Shown: piece by piece, positions 8,731 through 17,829 of the stretch
Position numbering within the stretch: position 1 is the first letter of the stretch
Layout of the letters: the number at the start of each line of letters is the position of its first letter
NCBI GenBank assembly: GCA_038845865.1
Contig: JAWBQJ010000003.1
Coordinates: 1 to 64,000 of the forward strand
From: Desulfurococcaceae archaeon
GTDB taxonomy: Archaea; Thermoproteota; Thermoprotei_A; Sulfolobales; Desulfurococcaceae
Direction: 5' to 3'
Length of the DNA stretch: 64,000 nucleotides
Translations under genes and position numbers: made by a program
The notes under the pieces: model-generated
What the model was told of the DNA's origin: nothing
What the model saw: the letters and a program-made list of their open reading frames with translations, nothing else
The model's database searches: none

Positions 8731-9396
8731 TTGTCTACTTGGAGCTGGATTTCGAGAGATAAGGAGAGAAGAGCTCTTAGACTCTATATCGAGCACGTCT
8801 CTAGAGTTCTTAACGTAGTTGAGCACGCCACCGAGGCGTTAAAAGCATATCATGCAGGCAACTGGGAGAAGTTCAGCGAAGAGTGGAGAAAGGTGTTTGA
8901 TTTAGAGCGTGAAGCTGATGAGATCAAGAGGAAAATTCTCGCCGAGCTGTCACAAGAAGTTTTTCACCCCATTGACCGCGAAGAGGTAATTAGGCTTGTT
9001 ATCACGAGCGACGATGTGGCCTCACATGCGAAGGCATGGACGAGAAGGCTCGGTTACGTGCATGACGATGTTTTACCGAAAGGCATTGTAGAGAGGTTCA
9101 TAGAAATAGCCAAAAACGTGCAAGAAGCAACGACGTTAATTAAAGAAGCAAGTAAAGAGCTACTGGCCGGGCACAAAGAGAAGGCGTTGGAGCTAGCGGA
9201 TCGTATAGAAGTCATCGAGGAAAGGGTAGACGATATGCGCGTTGAAACACTAAAAGAAGTCTTCTCCTACTGCGATTCAGCGAGGATCTCTTACTGCCTA
9301 CTGGCAAAGGAAGTCGTGGACATCTTGGAAGACGCTGCTGACAAGTGTGAAGACGTGGCTGACGTTCTGAGGTCAATTGCACTACTAAGGCGCTAG
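8731..9396 (+). CDS. DUF47 family protein, PhoU-like regulator of Pit
   Basis: A 221-residue all-helical protein of the DUF47/PhoU-like family, a cytosolic partner of PiT permeases thought to control phosphate uptake. Metal-binding acidic motifs are visible: EREADEIKR near residue 67 and EDAADKCEDVADVLR near the C terminus. The start is taken as TTG at 8731 because GGAGGTG lies 8 nt upstream, across the stop of pit. A frame extension to 8686 would overlap the permease and has no ribosome site. Confidence 0.88.
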   Translation: MSTWSWISRDKERRALRLYIEHVSRVLNVVEHATEALKAYHAGNWEKFSEEWRKVFDLEREADEIKRKILAELSQEVFHPIDREEVIRLVITSDDVASHAKAWTRRLGYVHDDVLPKGIVERFIEIAKNVQEATTLIKEASKELLAGHKEKALELADRIEVIEERVDDMRVETLKEVFSYCDSARISYCLLAKEVVDILEDAADKCEDVADVLRSIALLRR

Positions 9397-9673
9397 CAAG
9401 CGCTCCACTACTTGCTGTGAACCTAGGAAATACCTTTAGGCCTGCCTAGCGCACGAGAGTCGAGATCGGTGGTAACGACTCGAAAACGGGTGTCCATAGT
9501 ACCGGGTACCAGTAGGAGAGCGTAAAGATGCGTTTTTAAACCGTCAAGGTCCAGCCTGAATAGGAGTCACGAAGGCTGAGTTAAGCCCCAAACACTACGT
9601 ATTTAGATCATTTTTAGATTAAAGTTATCAGTGTAATGTTCTTTCATATCTAGGGGCAGGCGGCTGATAGAGC
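9397..9673. other. Intergenic region with a small hairpin
   Basis: No gene is seen in these 277 bases. There is a 6-bp stem, GAGTCG/CGACTC, at 9457-9481 with a 13-nt loop, then GTACCGGGTAC. The A/T-rich part near 9600-9640 is the likely promoter of the epimerase gene. Confidence 0.4.
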
Positions 9674-10570
9674 TTGGAAGTGGTCATTACTGGAGGAGCC
9701 GGGTTCATTGGGGGGCACATAGCGTTACACTTGGAGGAAAGAGGGTTCGATGTAATCGTTGTAGATAGCTTAGAACGCGCTTCGATGACTAATTACTTAA
9801 AAGGTAGAAGAATAAAGGTTATTACCGCCGACTTGAGAGGGCATGTCGAAGTGCCCTGCGCCAATGTAGTGATTCATGCCGCGGCATACGTTGATGTAGC
9901 AGAGTCTTTCGAAAAACCCTACGACTACTTCGTTAACAACGTCGCTGTAACGTCTAAAATCGCGAAGAAGGCCTCAGAGTGTAATGCATTCGTGATTTAC
10001 CTAAGCTCAGCTGCCGTGTACGGTAACCCAGTATACCTGCCTATAGATGAAAATCACCCTACGAGTCCGCTATCACCTTACGGGCTCACGAAACTCATGG
10101 GTGAGGAAGTGGTCAAGTTCTATGGTAAACTGGGACTTCAGTACGCTGTTATGAGGCTATTCAACGTCTACGGGCCGTGCCAAAACAGAGCATATGCAGG
10201 TGTAATAACAAAGTTCGTGGAAAGGGTCAGGCAGGGGCTCCCCCCGATAATATATGGTGACGGCGACCAGACAAGGGACTTTATACACGTAGATGACGTG
10301 GTAAAGTTCATTGAGATGGTCCTCGATAAGAAACCACGGGGCACGTTTAACGTAGGTACTGGTAGAGCCACCTCTATAAGAGAGCTTGCTAAGCTAGTAA
10401 TAGAGCTTGCTGGTATTGAGGCCGAGCCCGTTTACACCTCCCCGAGACCAGGAGACATAAGGCATAGCGTAGCAGATATAAGGAGGGCGTTAAGCCTGGG
10501 CTGGAAACCGCGAGTAGAACTACGAAGTGGCATCAAATCGCTAATTGAAGGCAAGTCGTACTGCCCTTAA
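9674..10570 (+). CDS. NAD-dependent epimerase, UDP-glucose 4-epimerase-like
   Basis: A 298-residue extended short-chain dehydrogenase. The Rossmann motif GGAGFIGGH is at residues 7-15, Ser/Ala-rich YLSSAAVYG lies in the middle, and the catalytic pair is in YGLTKLMGEE (YxxxK). RLFNVYGP and the C-terminal RPGDIRHSVADI are typical of the GalE/RmlB-like sugar-nucleotide branch. It likely interconverts UDP-hexoses for glycoprotein or S-layer glycans. The exact substrate cannot be read from sequence. The start is TTG at the first strand. It stands alone, with no glycan cluster around it. Confidence 0.85.
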   Translation: MEVVITGGAGFIGGHIALHLEERGFDVIVVDSLERASMTNYLKGRRIKVITADLRGHVEVPCANVVIHAAAYVDVAESFEKPYDYFVNNVAVTSKIAKKASECNAFVIYLSSAAVYGNPVYLPIDENHPTSPLSPYGLTKLMGEEVVKFYGKLGLQYAVMRLFNVYGPCQNRAYAGVITKFVERVRQGLPPIIYGDGDQTRDFIHVDDVVKFIEMVLDKKPRGTFNVGTGRATSIRELAKLVIELAGIEAEPVYTSPRPGDIRHSVADIRRALSLGWKPRVELRSGIKSLIEGKSYCP

Positions 10571-10751
10571 TAACCACACCCCATTGTAGACGAGAGCTCC
10601 TACACGCCTCCATGAAGCTATACGATTCTACGCCTACTCCATACGCATACTTCGACTAACCCCAATGCACCTTCACGCAGGAGCTTAAAATGGCGTTAAG
10701 AGCCTCCCACTTATTTAGGGGTTTAAGAACTACATCTATCCCGGTGTTTAC

Positions 10752-11432
10752 ATGGACTTCAATGAGCTATTGAGGCTCATAATCGTACTCGCGCTAATCG
10801 ATTCCATAGATCCCTGCATCTACGCCATATTTGCGCTCATAGTCGTGTCAGCTACGCTCGTAAACCTCAAGTACGCTGTTAAAGCGGGCACCACGTTCAT
10901 AGCTTCCGTATACTTCGGATACGTGGCGTTCGGCATGCTACTGAGGTACGCTTTCATAAGACTACCAATGCAACTACTAGCAGTACTGTTACTGATATAC
11001 GGGTTTACTTTACTACTTTACAGCGCTTTAACGAGGAAGAAGGGTTACGTAGGCGAACTTGTTTGCCGCGAGGATGACGTACCTTGTAAAGTGGCATCTA
11101 TTCTCAGACTCGACAGGCTCGTGTACAAGGGATTGCCTATGATATCGGTTCTAGGGCTGGTGTCGTCGTTCACCTTACTGCCGTGTAGCGCCGGGCTCTT
11201 TTTAGCATTCAACGTCATATTGAAGAACTATGAATTCTGGGTCTGGCTACCTTCAACGCTATTTTACGTACTCGTATTCGTGTCGCCCTTAATACTACTG
11301 CTACTGGCACTCATATACGTGTCAAAACTCAAGGCAGTATATGACATCCTATTGAAACACGAGAAATTCCTCAAGATGATAGGCTCGTTGATAATGATGT
11401 CCACGGCAATTTATATACTATTAACGTATTGA
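10752..11432 (+). CDS. CcdA/DsbD-like thiol redox membrane protein
   Basis: A 226-residue polytopic membrane protein with about six helices. Two conserved Pro-Cys motifs, DSIDPC near residue 22 and FTLLPCSAG near residue 142, occupy the same places in helices 1 and 4 as in CcdA, where the two cysteines carry electrons across the membrane. The loop also has a Cys pair (CREDDVPC). It probably feeds reducing power to extracytoplasmic thiols. No thioredoxin-like or cytochrome c maturation gene is next to it, so its partner is unknown. Confidence 0.72.
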   Translation: MDFNELLRLIIVLALIDSIDPCIYAIFALIVVSATLVNLKYAVKAGTTFIASVYFGYVAFGMLLRYAFIRLPMQLLAVLLLIYGFTLLLYSALTRKKGYVGELVCREDDVPCKVASILRLDRLVYKGLPMISVLGLVSSFTLLPCSAGLFLAFNVILKNYEFWVWLPSTLFYVLVFVSPLILLLLALIYVSKLKAVYDILLKHEKFLKMIGSLIMMSTAIYILLTY

Positions 11433-11530
11433 CCGTACTACCTTTCCCCTAACTTGAACCCGGTCCTATGACAACCCGCTTCAAGACCGCTCGTGTATTC
11501 GTTCTATGATCGCGTTAGGGCTAATCCCCG

Positions 11531-12004
11531 TTAAGGGTTAGTTGAAATTATTAAGGATGTTACCGCGATGCCCGTTAAGCACTCTTCTTCGCTGTACTCA
11601 CTAGTGCATTTTCCGATGAGGTCTTCCGGCTCGCTGACTCCTAGTCTAGGTAATAACTCCACGAGGAGCTTCCTGAGCTCGCGTATGTATGTTTCATGCG
11701 CGCCGTGCCCTTTAACTTCGAGTACTTTATTCAGGAGTTCGTGTATTGTGTTTATGTTCACGCCCGCCTCCCAAAGTGGTATTACAGCTTCCTTGGCGAG
11801 CATCTCAGTTACGTACGGAACGTATCTTAGCGGTGTTACGCGTTCCAGGTACTCATTGAAAGACCTTAAGAGAGCCTCGTAAAGCTCGTCACTCCACGTG
11901 CTGGAATACAGGTTAAGATAACATACCACCCGGTAGGTTATGTCGCCTTCGCGATCGACTAGTCCTCGCTCCGAGGTGGAGAGTTCATGTATGCTTGTAG
12001 ACAA
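11531..12004 (-). CDS. Hypothetical helical protein
   Basis: A 157-residue, mostly helical, acidic protein I do not recognise. A Cys pair near the C terminus (CTSEYSEEEC) might form a disulfide or metal site. The TTG start has GAGGGGAG about 9 nt upstream. It lies 48 bp downstream of the DMT transporter on the same strand and may share its transcript. No membrane segment or motif is evident. Confidence 0.6.
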   Translation of the reverse strand: MSTSIHELSTSERGLVDREGDITYRVVCYLNLYSSTWSDELYEALLRSFNEYLERVTPLRYVPYVTEMLAKEAVIPLWEAGVNINTIHELLNKVLEVKGHGAHETYIRELRKLLVELLPRLGVSEPEDLIGKCTSEYSEEECLTGIAVTSLIISTNP

Positions 12005-12052
12005 GTCACTCCCCTCTCCAGACTGCTTAATAGAAGAATTTAAAGAGAGCGG

Positions 12053-12901
12053 TTACTGGCGAACTATTTGCAAAAGAATGCCAAGAGTCACTAGTAATGC
12101 TCCTATAAACGTCCTCGCGGACAGCTTCTCCCCTCCAATAAATTTACCAGTAAACTGCGAAAGTATTGGTGTAAACGCAGTCGCGATTACCGCGACTGAA
12201 ACACCTAACGAGTATATTGCCTGGATGAAAAGCACCATGCCTATACCCCAACCTAGTATGCCAGTGAAGGCTACTGCAATGAGGGCGTGCCCGCAAATAC
12301 TGGTCCTTTCGCCAACTGTGATGCTCATGAAAAACGTAAATAGGGCAACAGAGATTAGCCTTATGAAAGCTAGCGATAAAACATCAACATACCCCTCTAC
12401 CGCCTTTATGAGCGCAGTCGCTAATCCCCAGCATATGGCAGCTGAAAACGCGTGGAGTATCCCCTTTTTGTTAACTTTGCCAAGGCCATTACTGAAAGAC
12501 GCCACGATTACGCCAGTAAAAGCCAATATACTTCCTGCAATAGCCTTGTAGCTCAGTACCTCGTGAAGCATCAGTACTGAGAACGCCTGCGCAAGGAAGA
12601 TATAGGTGTAACTAATAACCACTGCGAGAGAGCCTCCGAGTAGCTGAATCGAGCGCGTATAAGCAACATCACCCACACCTGGGCCCAGAACTCCTGACAG
12701 CACTATTAGAAGCATTATTAACGAAGGAAGCCCGTGTAGATTCATACCACTGAGAAGCATTAGCACTCCTACGACGAGCAATGCTAGTAGAGCTCTTAGA
12801 GATGTAAATAGGAATGGAGGCGTGCCTCTCGCAAACCTGTATATTACGGCCGGGTTGAGGCTCCATATCATTGAGGCTATTACCGGTATTAACAGCTCCA
12901 T
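12053..12901 (-). CDS. DMT superfamily transporter (EamA type)
   Basis: A 282-residue membrane protein with ten predicted helices arranged as two EamA repeats, the fold of drug/metabolite exporters. Typical features are the N-terminal ASMIWSLNPAVIYRFA, GPGVGDVAYTRSIQLLG at the end of repeat one, and GWGIGMVLFIQAIYSLG in repeat two. The substrate is unknown; family members export amino acids, metabolites or drugs, or import nucleotide sugars. The start is ATG. It diverges from the acetyltransferase gene. Confidence 0.82.
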   Translation of the reverse strand: MELLIPVIASMIWSLNPAVIYRFARGTPPFLFTSLRALLALLVVGVLMLLSGMNLHGLPSLIMLLIVLSGVLGPGVGDVAYTRSIQLLGGSLAVVISYTYIFLAQAFSVLMLHEVLSYKAIAGSILAFTGVIVASFSNGLGKVNKKGILHAFSAAICWGLATALIKAVEGYVDVLSLAFIRLISVALFTFFMSITVGERTSICGHALIAVAFTGILGWGIGMVLFIQAIYSLGVSVAVIATAFTPILSQFTGKFIGGEKLSARTFIGALLVTLGILLQIVRQ

Positions 12902-13103
12902 GTCAAGTCCCGTTGTTTTGAGTTGTCTATATTCTCCACTTTTAGCTAAACAGGTACCTACGGCCTTAATAAATAACTCTTCTGAGTACGTGAAACCCCT
13001 TTACACTACAGCCTGTCTAAAGGTTGAAACCCCGGTGCGGATTGGAAGCACAGGTTTAAAATACCCTTTATCCTCCTTACTAATGTTGAGGGTTTAGTAC
13101 ATC

Positions 13104-13979
13104 ATGAGTTGACTCGGAAATAGGGCGAAGGCATTAACGATAAGAAAAGCCAGTAGACGAGACTTAAAGCAAATAATTGGGATTTACTCCCAATACTTAA
13201 ATGAACTTGGTAAAGAAAACCCGTACTGGCTTGAGGCCATTCTTAGGTCTAAGTCTAAGAGGGTTATTGTGCTCGCCTGCGAATACAATAAGAAAGTTGT
13301 CGGCTTCATCATAGCGTATAAGAAAGGGAATGAAGCTTACATTGAGAGCTTAGCGGTGAGTAACGGGTACAAGGGCTTGGGCATTGGCAGTAAGCTGCTC
13401 GCAGAAGCGGAGAAGATCCTGGCCAGTAGAGGGGTTAAAACCGTCTACCTGAGCGTGAAGAGCTGGAACATCCCCGCATTAAACTTCTACATAAGCAAGA
13501 ACTACAGCGTTCGTGGAATAGTCCTATTGATGTGCGCCAGGCCCGAAGAAATAACTGTTGTTAGAAACAACGAGTCTTACACTGCTTTAGACCTCAACGC
13601 AGGTAACATTAAAACACGCATTAGTAAACCACTTACATGGTGGAGTAACCTAGTAGATGACGTAGACCGGCTCATTTACAGGAAGTTCTACAGAGAGGAA
13701 AGGGCGCTCATAGTTAGAAAAGGCCATAGCGTCAAAGCTCTAGTCATGTACACTGTAAACCACGACTTGGTAGTAGACAGTATGGTGTTTTCCTCTTATA
13801 GTGCGCTCGAGGCGCTTACAGCGGTACTCCACTATTTGCGGAATACGGCGTTAGCATGGAAGTCGCGTTCGATCGAGATACCAGTTGATGCCTCCAAGAA
13901 GAAGTTCGTAACGCTCCTCAAGAAGGCGGGTTTCAGGGTCTGCGAAGTAGAGTATTTGCTGTACAACAATCTCCTTTGA
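13104..13979 (+). CDS. GNAT-family acetyltransferase with in-frame TGA at codon 3
   Basis: The GNAT core is plain: LTIRKASRRDLKQI begins the fold, IESLAVSNGYKGLGIGSKLL holds the acetyl-CoA loop, and a second, diverged domain follows. The homologous N terminus is encoded upstream of the first usable GTG (13269). That upstream part has no ATG, GTG or TTG of its own except the ATG at 13104, which gives ATG AGT TGA and then runs on in frame. So either the gene has a nonsense change at codon 3, or it uses an unusual start, or the shorter protein from 13269 is made. A TATA-like TTTAAAAT lies near 13053. Substrate unknown. Confidence 0.7.
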
Positions 13980-14041
13980 TAACGTATATGTGCTTGTCGC
14001 GCTTAAAGCCCCGTATAATTAGCTATTAAAAGCAAATCGGG

Positions 14042-14308
14042 CTACCGGAGAACACACTTTTCTACAATTACGGGCCTACCTATTAGTTGCCCCGGTATGC
14101 CTCCTCTAAATGCGACGACGAGCTTGGGATTTCTTGACCCGAGTACCTTGATAACCCTGCCTACATAGACATTACCATATTCGTCTCTCGCAACAACCTT
14201 TGTCCCGACTAAGCTGTAAATACCTTTCCGGTCAATCGGTGCACTTACTAAGACCTGCCCTGGGTACTGCGTGTTGGAGCCACGCCTATAACCTAGGATT
14301 AGACCCAT
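14042..14308 (-). CDS. rpl35ae: Ribosomal protein eL33 (L35Ae)
   Basis: An 88-residue basic protein of the archaeal/eukaryotic L35Ae family of the large subunit. GYRRGSNTQYPGQVLV at the N terminus and the central GRVIKVLGSRNPKLVVAFRG are diagnostic, and the length is right for the family. The start is ATG. A minus-strand TATA box (ACTTATAAGCC) lies about 65 nt upstream. It is a single gene between the acetyltransferase and thrC. Confidence 0.92.
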   Translation of the reverse strand: MGLILGYRRGSNTQYPGQVLVSAPIDRKGIYSLVGTKVVARDEYGNVYVGRVIKVLGSRNPKLVVAFRGGIPGQLIGRPVIVEKCVLR

Positions 14309-14487
14309 ACATGTCTGGCCCGTCTAGACCACCCTGTCCCGGTAAACGTGGTCACAGAGCATTAATGTCCAGGTGGCTTATAAGTAATTCTCTTTTATAG
14401 TTAAAGCAGTACCAGCTCTCTACCGAGAACGCAGTACGTTAATTACAGGTTATTTATTTTTTAGCACTGCTCGCCCTCTTACTTGAT

Positions 14488-15564
14488 GTGGTGGCCACGT
14501 TGAGGTGGAAGTGCGTATACTGTGGCTTCGAGAAAGGCCTGTTTGAAGCATACTATTGGAAGTGCCCCATCTGTGGAAGGCCCCTAACCATCGACTATAG
14601 CGCTAGTGGAGAAATACACCCTTCTCGAAGCGTTTGGAGGCGTTACCAGGGTTTTCTACCATTTTTGCCTACGAAAGCCCGTGGGGAGGGTTTAACGCCT
14701 CTTATCGAGGAGAAAATGCATTCACATAAGTTGCTATTTAAGCTAGAATACCTAAATCCCGGAGGTAGTTTCAAGGACCGGGGAACGTCTCTCGCCATGT
14801 ACTACGGATATGTCATGGGCTTCAAAAAGGCAGTTGTCGATACTAGTGGAAATACTGGCATATCTGTAACGCTGTACTCTAAACTGTACGGTTTAGAGCC
14901 GCTTGTGATAATGCCTAAAACGGCTCCACCGGGCAAGAAGAAGGCGGTCATTAGAATTGGCGGTAAAGTCGTAGAATCCGCTAGTAGGATGGAAGCAAGC
15001 AAGGTGGTTGAAGAGTATGTTCGGGGTAAAGACGTGTACTATGTTGCTCATTTATGGAATCCACTTTACGTGGTAGGCCATGCAACAATAGCCTACGAGG
15101 TGTACGAAGATTGGGGTATACCCGATTACGTGGTGGTACCCGTAGGCTCTGGCGGCCTCCTCCTCGCTATTGCTTACGGCTTCAAGAAATTACGGGAATA
15201 CGGGTTTGCGGAAAAAGTCCCAAGAATAGTGGCCGTTCAAGGGTACAGCTGTCAACCAGTACACGAAGCTTTGTACGGTGCGCGAGTTGAAGGCGAGGAT
15301 TCAACCCTAGCAGATGGCATAATGGTTGCGGATCCCCCCAGGCTAGGTGAAATTGTTCAAGAAGTAAAAACAACTGGAGGCGAGGTAGTGCTCGTCGGTA
15401 ACAACGAAATAGTCATAGCACTTAACGAGCTCTGGGAGTACGGGTTCTTAGTGGAGCCTACATCCGCTAGCGTATTTGCCGCTTACAAGAAACTTAAGAG
15501 TAAGATACCCGAGAACTCCACACTATTGCTAGTACTTACAGGTTCCGGGTTAAAGACTCTTTGA
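14488..15564 (+). CDS. thrC: Threonine synthase
   Basis: A 358-residue PLP enzyme that converts O-phosphohomoserine to threonine. The N-terminal zinc ribbon (CVYC...CPIC) is followed by the PLP-lysine motif NPGGSFKDRGTS near residue 93, DTSGNTGIS for phosphate/substrate binding, and VPVGSGGLLLAIAYG, the glycine loop that holds the cofactor phosphate. A related PLP lyase such as a cysteate-forming enzyme cannot be excluded. The GTG start sits about 30 nt after a TATA-like TTTATTTTTT, suggesting an almost leaderless mRNA. No other threonine genes are adjacent. Confidence 0.88.
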   Translation: MVATLRWKCVYCGFEKGLFEAYYWKCPICGRPLTIDYSASGEIHPSRSVWRRYQGFLPFLPTKARGEGLTPLIEEKMHSHKLLFKLEYLNPGGSFKDRGTSLAMYYGYVMGFKKAVVDTSGNTGISVTLYSKLYGLEPLVIMPKTAPPGKKKAVIRIGGKVVESASRMEASKVVEEYVRGKDVYYVAHLWNPLYVVGHATIAYEVYEDWGIPDYVVVPVGSGGLLLAIAYGFKKLREYGFAEKVPRIVAVQGYSCQPVHEALYGARVEGEDSTLADGIMVADPPRLGEIVQEVKTTGGEVVLVGNNEIVIALNELWEYGFLVEPTSASVFAAYKKLKSKIPENSTLLLVLTGSGLKTL

Positions 15565-15570
15565 AGGGTA

Positions 15571-15578
15571 AATAAATA
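15571..15578 (+). promoter_or_regulatory. TATA box of SRP RNA
   Basis: AATAAATA lies 25-32 nt before the predicted 5' end of the SRP RNA, the normal archaeal TATA spacing. It comes directly after the thrC stop codon. Confidence 0.5.
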
Positions 15579-15602
15579 GCTCCTAGGACTAATATTACAA
15601 AT

Positions 15603-15893
15603 AGCCCGCAGGCAGGGGCAGGCCCTGGTATGCCAGGGCAGATAACCGTACCGTGTATAAGGCCATACACCATCCCTCACGTGCAGGCTATGAACTCCGC
15701 CCCATGGGGCTGGCGGAGGCGGAGCCCTCTCTGGAAAGGGAGGGTGAACCGCCTTAGCTGGGGGAACCCGGCCAGGCCCGGAAGGGAGCAACCTAACCCT
15801 GGACGCTAGCGTTCATGGGTCACCGGGGGAAGCCGCCGTGAGACGGCTCTGGTGTATGGCCTTATACACGGTGCGGGGCTCTGCCTGCGGGCT
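15603..15893 (+). ncRNA. ffs: SRP (7S) RNA
   Basis: The RNA scaffold of the signal recognition particle. The diagnostic helix 8 core GGCCAGGCCCGGAAGGGAGC lies at 15770-15789, with the asymmetric loop for SRP54 and the GGAA tetraloop. The ends AGCCCGCAGGCA and TGCCTGCGGGCT pair perfectly as the closing helix 1/5 terminus of archaeal SRP RNAs. The region is far more GC-rich than its surroundings, as expected for a structured RNA in a hyperthermophile. About 291 nt is within the archaeal range. Confidence 0.96.
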
Positions 15894-15900
15894 AAGTGAG

Positions 15901-17013
15901 CTATATTCTCACGCTCACCAAGAATGCTATTAGTAGAATTAGCAGTATGCCAGTGTTTACCGCGTTGCCTAGCCTTTCTCCTAATAGCTCTTTAAATATC
16001 CTTCCGCCATCGGTTATAAATAGGGGAAGGGAGTTCAAGATCAGTAAGCTGTAGTTTACTACGTAAATCCACGAAAATATCCTGTGAAGCGTCAAGAACG
16101 CTACCGCATTTACTAAGCTTACGATGTTCTTGGACGGCGCGATACAGGTCTTAGATAGCTGGTTACAGTAAAGCGTCACGCCGAGTTTGTTATCGGGTGG
16201 CTCTTTGATGAGCGTTAGGTTCATGTAGCCTAGTCCAGGGCGGAATACCTCTAGCACGAATACCAGCGATTCATTACTGTTCAAGTACTCGATCAAGGTC
16301 CCCAGAACGTTGAAGGTCGCGTCCGTTCCATTTACTTTGTAAACTACGTCGTAAGGCCTGAGCCCAGATCTATAGGCTAGGCCATTCTCCCTAACATCCG
16401 TGATCATAAAACCGCTATTCGTCGTTATCAGACCTAACACCACCATTGAGAGCAAAACAACCACGAGGTTTGCGGCGACGCCCGCCGCCAGCACGGTTAC
16501 TCTCAGTTTCTTTCTCGCCTGCTTAAAAGTTTCCTCGTCTATTTCCACGAACGCGGCCGGCATGATCAGTAGTAACGCGACACCAAACGACTTTACCGGT
16601 ATGCCCGAACTTAGAGACGTCCTGGCGTGTAAGTATTCGTGCAGTACGATGCCTATTGCAGCCGCGAGTAAGAAGTATAGGAGGTCTTCACCGCTTATAT
16701 TTAATCCCGGTATGAGTATTACCGCGCTTCGAGTACCCGCGAATATTCCAGCATGTATCATCCCTATAAGTGTGAATAGCGCTAGCGACAGTGAAACCGC
16801 GTACAGGGCTATGCAGATATATATAGGTGCCCTCCTCCCGGCTGGAAGGGGCCTTCCCTCGTAGCGCTTTTTAACTATTAGCAACACGCCATACTTTAAA
16901 CTCAGACTTGCAGTTCTCGTCTTAAAGAACCTCGTGAAAACCCTGTAAACCAGGTTTAAGATAAGCCATACTAGCCCAATTATCACCACAAACGTCGGGA
17001 CGTCCATGAACAC
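15901..17013 (-). CDS. Site-2 protease, membrane zinc metalloprotease with PDZ domain
   Basis: A 370-residue intramembrane protease of family M50. The zinc site HEYLH (HExxH) lies near residue 127 in a membrane helix, and the third ligand motif is NSLPLFITDGGR near residue 337. Between them are a PDZ-like domain (DVRENGLAYRSGLRPYDVVYKVNG) and several further membrane helices. Such enzymes cleave transmembrane regulators or leftover signal peptides; no substrate is evident nearby. A GTG at 17013 and ATG at 17007 are both possible starts. It converges on the SRP RNA gene. Confidence 0.88.
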   Translation of the reverse strand: MFMDVPTFVVIIGLVWLILNLVYRVFTRFFKTRTASLSLKYGVLLIVKKRYEGRPLPAGRRAPIYICIALYAVSLSLALFTLIGMIHAGIFAGTRSAVILIPGLNISGEDLLYFLLAAAIGIVLHEYLHARTSLSSGIPVKSFGVALLLIMPAAFVEIDEETFKQARKKLRVTVLAAGVAANLVVVLLSMVVLGLITTNSGFMITDVRENGLAYRSGLRPYDVVYKVNGTDATFNVLGTLIEYLNSNESLVFVLEVFRPGLGYMNLTLIKEPPDNKLGVTLYCNQLSKTCIAPSKNIVSLVNAVAFLTLHRIFSWIYVVNYSLLILNSLPLFITDGGRIFKELLGERLGNAVNTGILLILLIAFLVSVRI

Positions 17014-17109
17014 AACACCAGCAAGTATATGTACCCTTATACCGTTTCAAATCCCCAGTAATTACTTAAATACGGTGTTTAAGAGGTTTTCAAATGGTGA
17101 ACGCCTGTC

Positions 17110-17829
17110 GTGTCTAGGGTTAAAGTTAGATATAGCCCAGAGTTCCGGGAGGTTGTTTACAGCGAAGATCACTGGAACCTACTGAAAGGGCTTAGAAGAG
17201 AAGCTTGTAGGGTAATGAGCGTATTTGCGGAGAGGGGTATTGAAACGTGGCTTCACGGCAGTGTTGCTAGAGGCGACGTTTACGATAAAAGCGATATAGA
17301 CATTGTTATACCACGTAGGATTCCAGGATACCTGGTCGAGCTGGTCCTAGAAGAGGGGGGACTAAAACCTTATGCTAGATACCTCGTGGCTGCAACGCCT
17401 ACAACCACCCTTAAGGCGTACATTGCACTAGACGAGGAAGAACGCGTAACTTTGAGCTTCCCCCTAGTTGACTTCAAGTCAAGCGAGATCGAGTTTTACA
17501 GGTATGGTGGCATTTTAACTTACAGGGAGCTCATGGAGGATAAGAGGGTTCCAGGAGTCAATAAAACCCTTACACTAATCGTGCCCACGAATCGCGGTCA
17601 CCTGGAAATGCCCGTTATCGGATACGAGGATCGTGTTGCGAGGATTCTCGGCGTTAGCGTCAGCGTTGTACGCGAAAGAGTGGAAGTGCTGACTAGAAGA
17701 GACGAAGTGGGTAGAACTGGTATATTTGCGAAAATAGCGTTATCTCCGAGCGAGACGTTCGAAGAGGGGCTTGAACGGTTGTTCCGAGAACGCCCATTAC
17801 TCCGTAAGATCTACTCGGGTCTTGTGTAG
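17110..17829 (+). CDS. Predicted nucleotidyltransferase
   Basis: A 239-residue protein with the pol beta-type nucleotidyltransferase signature HGSVARGDVYDKSDIDIVI near residues 49-67, that is GS followed by the metal-binding DxD. The rest (PVIGYEDRVARILGVSVSVVRERV and an Arg/Glu-rich C terminus) matches conserved archaeal proteins of unknown substrate, and it is too long for a minimal MNT toxin-antitoxin protein. The start is GTG. Its 3' end overlaps the Pelota gene by 33 bp in convergent orientation. Confidence 0.75.
   Translation: MSRVKVRYSPEFREVVYSEDHWNLLKGLRREACRVMSVFAERGIETWLHGSVARGDVYDKSDIDIVIPRRIPGYLVELVLEEGGLKPYARYLVAATPTTTLKAYIALDEEERVTLSFPLVDFKSSEIEFYRYGGILTYRELMEDKRVPGVNKTLTLIVPTNRGHLEMPVIGYEDRVARILGVSVSVVRERVEVLTRRDEVGRTGIFAKIALSPSETFEEGLERLFRERPLLRKIYSGLV

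Noticed and set aside
12822-13097. A 91-residue plus-strand frame before the acetyltransferase gene
   Set aside because: Composition is not protein-like, it overlaps the DMT transporter start, and no ribosome site was seen.
15483-15791. A minus-strand reading frame over the SRP RNA gene
   Set aside because: It covers a structured RNA with strong diagnostic motifs and has no start context or protein-like composition.
16400-16864. A 154-residue plus-strand frame opposite the site-2 protease
   Set aside because: Antisense shadow of a conserved membrane protein, rich in Ser and Thr as expected for such shadows.
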